From positions 558,001 through 622,000 of the forward strand of contig NZ_CP060694.1 in the NCBI RefSeq assembly GCF_014352935.1: a stretch of DNA of 64,000 nt. The letters are read 5' to 3'. Origin of the DNA: Aliarcobacter cryaerophilus. Lineage in GTDB: Bacteria; Campylobacterota; Campylobacteria; Campylobacterales; Arcobacteraceae. A program made the position numbers and the translations under genes. Within the stretch, counting starts at the first letter, position 1; every line of letters starts with the position of its first letter. Of the stretch, positions 59,650 to 64,000 are shown piece by piece. The notes under the pieces were generated by a model. It did not search any database. It saw only the letters and a list, made by a program, of their open reading frames with translations, and was not told the origin of the DNA.

Positions 59650-60711
59650 TTGAAACCACAAAGATTTCTAAATCACTCACAAATTGATGTATATTTTAAA
59701 CAAAGCAAAGATGATTTTGTAGTAAATGAAGTACCACTTTATGAGTTTAGTAATGAGGGTGAACACCTTATTTTAAAACTTAGAAAAAAAGATTTAGCTA
59801 CTTGGGATGCTATTGAAATTTTAGCAAATTATCTAAAATGTAGTACTAGAGAATTTGGATATGCTGGCTTAAAAGATAAAAATGCAATGACTGTTCAACA
59901 TATTTCTGTGCATAGAAAATATGAAGATGCTTTGAAAAGTTTTAGTCATGAAAATATTAAAATTCTTGAAACAACTTATCACAACAATAAGATAAAAATA
60001 GGGCATTTAAAAGGAAATAACTTTTTTATAAGATTAAAAAGAGTTGGACTTGTTGAAAAACAAAAAATAGAAGAGGCATTTTCAAAAATTGCAGTTTTTG
60101 GAATGCCAAATTATTTTGGTTTCCAAAGATTTGGAATTGATGGTGAGAATTATAAAAAAGGGAAGCAGATAGTTGAAGGAACTCTAAAAGAGAGAAATAG
60201 AAATTTAAAACAGATGTTTATAAATGCTTATCAAAGCTATCTTTTTAATTCATGGTTATCAAAAAGAATAGAAATATCAAAGTTAATTGAAGCTTTTGAG
60301 CCAAAAGAGATTTGTGAAAAACTAAATCTTCCACTTGATGAGGTAAAAAGAGCAAAAAAACAACCACATCCTTTTAAAATATTAACTGGTGATTTATTAA
60401 GTCATTATCCATTTGGGAAGATTTTTATAATAGATGATTTAGAAACTGAAAGTCAAAAATTCTTTGAAAAAGATAGAGTACCAACAGGTCTTTTATGTGG
60501 AAAAAGAGTAAAAAAATCTGAAGGTCTTGCATATGGGATTGAAAAAGATTTTGAAGTACAAATGAGTGAAGATGGAGCTAGAAGATTTGCTTTTGTTTTT
60601 CCAGAAAATTTACAAAGTAATTATAAAGAGGATAAAAATCATATGGAACTAAGTTTTTATCTTCCTAAAGGTTCATATGCAACTGAGTTAATCGCGGAGA
60701 TTTTACACTAA
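59650..60711 (+). CDS. truD: tRNA pseudouridine(13) synthase TruD
   Basis: Forms pseudouridine at position 13 of tRNA-Glu. 353 residues starting at TTG with AAAGGAT upstream. The catalytic Asp76 lies in the TruD motif GYAGLKDKNAMTVQ, with FGMPNYFGFQRFG (about 156-168) and the insert typical of TruD. AAAAGGATAAT precedes the start; thiL ends 32 bases upstream, so the genes may be cotranscribed. Confidence 0.93.
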   Translation: MKPQRFLNHSQIDVYFKQSKDDFVVNEVPLYEFSNEGEHLILKLRKKDLATWDAIEILANYLKCSTREFGYAGLKDKNAMTVQHISVHRKYEDALKSFSHENIKILETTYHNNKIKIGHLKGNNFFIRLKRVGLVEKQKIEEAFSKIAVFGMPNYFGFQRFGIDGENYKKGKQIVEGTLKERNRNLKQMFINAYQSYLFNSWLSKRIEISKLIEAFEPKEICEKLNLPLDEVKRAKKQPHPFKILTGDLLSHYPFGKIFIIDDLETESQKFFEKDRVPTGLLCGKRVKKSEGLAYGIEKDFEVQMSEDGARRFAFVFPENLQSNYKEDKNHMELSFYLPKGSYATELIAEILH

Positions 60712-60766
60712 TTTTTTAAGTGCTTTTTTGCTAGTATCAATTTTATACTACACAAGGGGATAAAAA

Positions 60767-61123
60767 ATGAGATACGAAGAACTAATAACTGAGTTATGCG
60801 AAGTTATCAAAGAGACAGAAAAAGATGCAGAAGGAATTTTTGATAATACTGATGAAATTTCTAAAATTATAGATAATATTAAAATTCCTATTCATAAAAG
60901 AGAGAAGCTAAAAGATTTATTATCAAATATTTATGGTCTTTTACAAAGACAAGATTTACATAGACAAAAAATAGAGAGAGTTGTAAATTTTGTTTGTGAT
61001 AAAAATGATATAGATAAGGCTCAATATAACTTAGCACCAAGTGCAAAAACTATAGATGCTACAGAAGATTCTTTAAGTGAAGATGAATTAGCAGCTTTAA
61101 TACAGAGTATGCAAAATAACTAA
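60767..61123 (+). CDS. Small CheZ-like candidate CheY phosphatase
   Basis: 118 residues, wholly helical. GLLQRQDLHRQKIERVV (57-73) matches the CheZ active helix: Asp63-x-x-x-Gln67 sits where E. coli CheZ has catalytic Asp143 and Gln147 (QDLTGQ). The C terminus, LSEDELAALIQSM (103-115), resembles CheY-binding peptides of FliM and CheZ and is joined by a flexible linker. The protein is only about half the length of ordinary CheZ. It converges on a chemoreceptor gene. This would be the phosphatase that removes phosphate from CheY; the assignment is inference from two short motifs. Confidence 0.6.
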   Translation: MRYEELITELCEVIKETEKDAEGIFDNTDEISKIIDNIKIPIHKREKLKDLLSNIYGLLQRQDLHRQKIERVVNFVCDKNDIDKAQYNLAPSAKTIDATEDSLSEDELAALIQSMQNN

Positions 61124-61142
61124 AAAAGCTTATGCTTTTTTA
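61121..61142. terminator. Bidirectional terminator overlapping both stop codons
   Basis: TAAAAAAGC (61121-61129) and GCTTTTTTA (61134-61142) pair perfectly around TTAT. The stop codons of the CheZ-like gene and of the convergent chemoreceptor lie within it. Confidence 0.85.
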
Positions 61143-63331
61143 GTTTTACTATCTTTTTTATTAAACTTAATATCATCTAAACTTTTAAATATTTCAGTTG
61201 TACATTTTTCAACTGCACTTGCTTTTGTGTTTAAAATCTCTGGTTTATCACCATTTGAGTTTGATATTACCAAATCTTGAAGATTTTTATAAAATGTTGT
61301 ATCTAATAATTTTATATTTTCTAAAAGGTTTTTATCAGAGATTTTACTTACATTATCATTTGAATTTAGCCAATCTTTTATAGAGTTATCATCAACAACA
61401 TTAAAGTTTTTATAATCTCCTAATTTTGAGTAAACTTCATCTTTTTTCTTTAAAAGATTTGTTTTAAGTAAAGCAGTATCATATACTAAATCAACATTAT
61501 CAACTTTATCTAAACTATCTTTTATAAATGATGTTCTTGAAGAAGCAGTTACTAAATAGTTTGATGTATAAGCAATAGAAGTTGCCATATTAGATATTTG
61601 CTCTGCTACTTGTGCATTTTTTTGTGTTGAAGCATCTAAAGAGCTAATTGCATCATTTATTTGTAAAATACCACTCTCTTGCTCTTTTGAAGCAGTTGCA
61701 ACATTTTCTATGGTTACTAAAGTATTTGAAATACTATTATTTAACTCAGAGTAGCCATCTATCATATTAGTTGCTATGCTTTTTCCATTATTTGCTTTTT
61801 CACTTGCTTTTTCGACTATATCTTTTATCTCTTTTGCAGCTTGCGCACTTCTATTTGCTAGATTTCTAACCTCTTGAGCAACAACTGCAAATCCTTTTCC
61901 AGCTTCTCCAGCAGTTGCAGCTTCAACAGCAGCATTTAATGAAAGAATATTTGTTTGGAATGCTATTTGGTCTATTACTTCAATAGCTTCATTTATAGAG
62001 CTAACTTCTTTATTTATATCATCCATAGATTTAGCCGTTTGATTAGCTAATTCTTGACCCTTTTGTGCTGAAATACTAAGCTCATGTGCAAGTTTTGACA
62101 TTTTTATTGTTGATTGAGTGTTAGCTTGAATTGTTGCTGTTATCTCTTCAAGTGCAGCTGCAGTCTCTTCAAGACTAGCAGCTTGTTTGCTAGAAGAACT
62201 TTTAAGCTCCAAAGAGGTGTCTGAAAGTGTTTGAGTACTATCTTTTAAGCTATTTCCAGTATTCATAACAATAGCTAAAAGTTCTGATGTATTATTTCCT
62301 ACTAGATTTATTCCACTAGCAAGTGAACCTAAATTTCCAAAAATAGCATCATCTTTTAAAACATAATCATATTTTGATTCAGCATATTGTCTTAGCGCTT
62401 CATTTATATTATCAAGAGTATCTTTTGTTTTTTCAATCATAACATTTAGTTTATTTTTCAAATCTTCAACATGATGATTTGAAGCTGTATTGTGAACTTT
62501 ATATACAAAAAATCCATTTGCAGTTTTTTCTATTACATCATTTGCTTCATCAATTACTATCTCATCTTGTTTTAACCCAGCTCTTACTTTATCCATATAA
62601 GAGTTGAAAAGCGTTGCTACATCTCCTATTTCATCATTTGATTTTACTTTCAAAGTAATATTTGTATCATTTGAATGAAGTAGATTACTAAACCCTTCTT
62701 TTAATATCTCTATAGAGTTTGTAGCTTTTCTTACAATAAAAAATATTAGAATAATTGTAAGTAATCCTAAAACAGCTGATGTAAAAGATATCTCTGCTAA
62801 AAGTGATTGAATTCTTTTATCTGTCTCTTCAAGAGAAAAAGTAAGGTCCATAACACCAATTACATCTCCTACGTTTTGGTTTGCATGACAAGCCATACAC
62901 TCAGGAGTAGCAATCATTGGTTTTATCATTCTTATAGTATGACCATTTTCATCATTTTTTTGAATGATTTGATTCTCTTTTGATTCAAAACTTTTTAATA
63001 TTTGAGGGTCATCTGTAAATGGTGTATCAACAGAGTATAGCTCCATTAACTCTTTACTTTTTGCTACTGTTAGATTTTTTACACCTTTTATCTCTCTTGC
63101 TTCATCTTCTGCTTTTTGTATAAGTGCTGGATCTCCAGTGTTCATTGTATTTCTTAAGGTTTGAAATATGGATGCATTTAACATCTCTAAACTATCTTTT
63201 GCATTTGCTATCGAGTCTTTTGTTACTTTGGTTGTTGTAGAGTAAACTATAATCGAACTGCTAATAAACATTAGTAAAAATAGTGCAAATATAATTTTGC
63301 TGCTAATCTTTTTTGTTATAAAATCAAGCAT
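61130..63331 (-). CDS. Methyl-accepting chemotaxis protein with periplasmic c-type heme motif
   Basis: 733 residues: TM1 about 13-32, a periplasmic sensor domain of the DUF3365/Tll0287 type (about 33-178) with a CxxCH heme-c motif (Cys145, Cys148, His149 in [25 protein letters not shown]), TM2 about 181-200, HAMP and a second helical stretch, and an MCP signalling domain with [28 protein letters not shown]. The C-terminal 150 residues are a further all-helical tail. A covalently bound heme would let it sense redox potential or a gas. Its convergent neighbour is the CheZ-like gene. Confidence 0.93.
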   Translation of the reverse strand: MLDFITKKISSKIIFALFLLMFISSSIIVYSTTTKVTKDSIANAKDSLEMLNASIFQTLRNTMNTGDPALIQKAEDEAREIKGVKNLTVAKSKELMELYSVDTPFTDDPQILKSFESKENQIIQKNDENGHTIRMIKPMIATPECMACHANQNVGDVIGVMDLTFSLEETDKRIQSLLAEISFTSAVLGLLTIILIFFIVRKATNSIEILKEGFSNLLHSNDTNITLKVKSNDEIGDVATLFNSYMDKVRAGLKQDEIVIDEANDVIEKTANGFFVYKVHNTASNHHVEDLKNKLNVMIEKTKDTLDNINEALRQYAESKYDYVLKDDAIFGNLGSLASGINLVGNNTSELLAIVMNTGNSLKDSTQTLSDTSLELKSSSSKQAASLEETAAALEEITATIQANTQSTIKMSKLAHELSISAQKGQELANQTAKSMDDINKEVSSINEAIEVIDQIAFQTNILSLNAAVEAATAGEAGKGFAVVAQEVRNLANRSAQAAKEIKDIVEKASEKANNGKSIATNMIDGYSELNNSISNTLVTIENVATASKEQESGILQINDAISSLDASTQKNAQVAEQISNMATSIAYTSNYLVTASSRTSFIKDSLDKVDNVDLVYDTALLKTNLLKKKDEVYSKLGDYKNFNVVDDNSIKDWLNSNDNVSKISDKNLLENIKLLDTTFYKNLQDLVISNSNGDKPEILNTKASAVEKCTTEIFKSLDDIKFNKKDSKTKKA

Positions 63332-63462
63332 ATTAGAACCCTTATTTTTTAAGTGGAATTATTATATACTTTAAAATATTTAAAAAGTATTAAATAAGAG
63401 TTTAGTTTTCTAAATTAAGCACTCTTTATAAAAATTATAATAAAAAATAAAGTGAGAACGCT

Positions 63463-64000
63463 GTGATAGTAGGATTAGTTGGTAGAGTTGTTAAAAAAGA
63501 ACCAACATCACTTCAACTAAATGTTGGTGGTGTTATATATGAAGTTTTTGTATCTTTAAATTGTAGTTCAAAAATTATTTCAGATGAAATAACTCTTGAA
63601 ATAACAGAAATAATAAGAGAAGATGCACACAACTTATATGGTTTTTTAGATAGTAATGAGAAGAAATTATTTGATACAGTTATAAAAATAAATGGAGTTG
63701 GTCCAAAAGTAGCACTTGCTATTTGTTCAACTTTTACTCCTAGCTCATTTACACAAATTGTTACTTCAAATGATGTAAATATGTTAAAAAGAGTTCCTGG
63801 AATTGGACCAAAAGGTGCAAGTAGAATTTTGGTTGAGCTTAGTGGGTTTATTGTAGATGGAGCAAGTAATGATGAAGTTACAAATATAAATATTGAAGCT
63901 TCTTTGGCTCTTGAGAGTTTAGGATTTAAAAAAGATATTGTAACAACAATTTTAAAATCTTGTACAAGCACAACTACAGCTGAGTTAGTTCGTGAAGCAC
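63463..64000 (+). CDS. ruvA: Holliday junction DNA helicase RuvA (partial)
   Basis: The open frame from GTG at 63463 runs off the window at 64000, giving 179 residues. RuvA tetramers bind Holliday junctions and load RuvB. Domain I is an OB fold ([28 protein letters not shown]), and domain II has two helix-hairpin-helix motifs, [12 protein letters not shown] and [12 protein letters not shown]. The usual length is about 185-200, so only the last few residues are cut off. It diverges from the chemoreceptor. Confidence 0.93.
   Translation, partial: MIVGLVGRVVKKEPTSLQLNVGGVIYEVFVSLNCSSKIISDEITLEITEIIREDAHNLYGFLDSNEKKLFDTVIKINGVGPKVALAICSTFTPSSFTQIVTSNDVNMLKRVPGIGPKGASRILVELSGFIVDGASNDEVTNINIEASLALESLGFKKDIVTTILKSCTSTTTAELVREA

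Overview
The window is one contiguous, gene-dense, very AT-rich bacterial chromosome segment. Several traits point to the Campylobacterota, most likely an Arcobacter/Aliarcobacter relative: codon use dominated by AAA, TTA and ATA; extended -10 promoters of the TGnTATAAT type; a NifU-type Fe-S protein; CheV; a bamD-lon order; and two methyl-accepting proteins. The genus is inferred from protein character and gene order. No database comparison was possible.

Layout. 1-7040: hemE, then a complete rRNA operon (two identical tRNA-Asn genes, 16S, tRNA-Ile, tRNA-Ala, 23S, 5S). It is led by a perfect TTGACA-N17-TATAAT promoter and closed by a strong terminator, and long complementary arms flank both 16S and 23S. 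7214-17266: a ComEA-like helix-hairpin-helix protein, then a nine-gene, tightly overlapping membrane/periplasm operon (FtsX-type permease, LolD-type ATPase, divergent heme-copper-oxidase-like protein, polytopic protein, YceI, thioredoxin-fold protein, metallophosphoesterase, response regulator, sensor kinase). A metal ABC transporter pair follows, behind a perfect palindromic operator. 17289-25549: CvfB, thiol peroxidase, two Sel1-repeat proteins, NnrS, a periplasmic rhodanese, valS and a toxin-antitoxin pair. 25719-31862: a PAS-PAS chemoreceptor, an unknown two-TM protein, an MFS transporter, rdgB, three overlapping pseudopilin-like genes and proC. 31998-39108: a secreted or flagellar-like protein, bamD, lon, rhomboid, LMW phosphatase and transporters. 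39205-47862: a biotin carboxylase, the sufBCDSET operon and, divergently, a NifU-like protein that has lost all three scaffold cysteines, then a CBS protein. 47879-64000: diguanylate cyclase, argH, uvrB, an LpxH-like phosphoesterase, greA, tcdA, cheV, an OprC-like copper receptor, nth, thiL, truD, a miniature CheZ-like protein, a chemoreceptor with a c-type heme motif, and the start of ruvA.

How the genes fit together. Four themes recur: Fe-S assembly (SUF plus NifU); chemotaxis and c-di-GMP signalling (two MCPs, CheV, CheZ-like, GGDEF); metal, heme and redox handling (HCO-like protein, NnrS, OprC-like receptor, ZnuBC-like transporter, heme-c chemoreceptor); and DNA uptake parts (ComEA-like protein, pseudopilins). 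The best candidates for something undescribed are the nine-gene operon at 7664-15617, the scaffold-less NifU, and the 118-residue CheZ-like protein.
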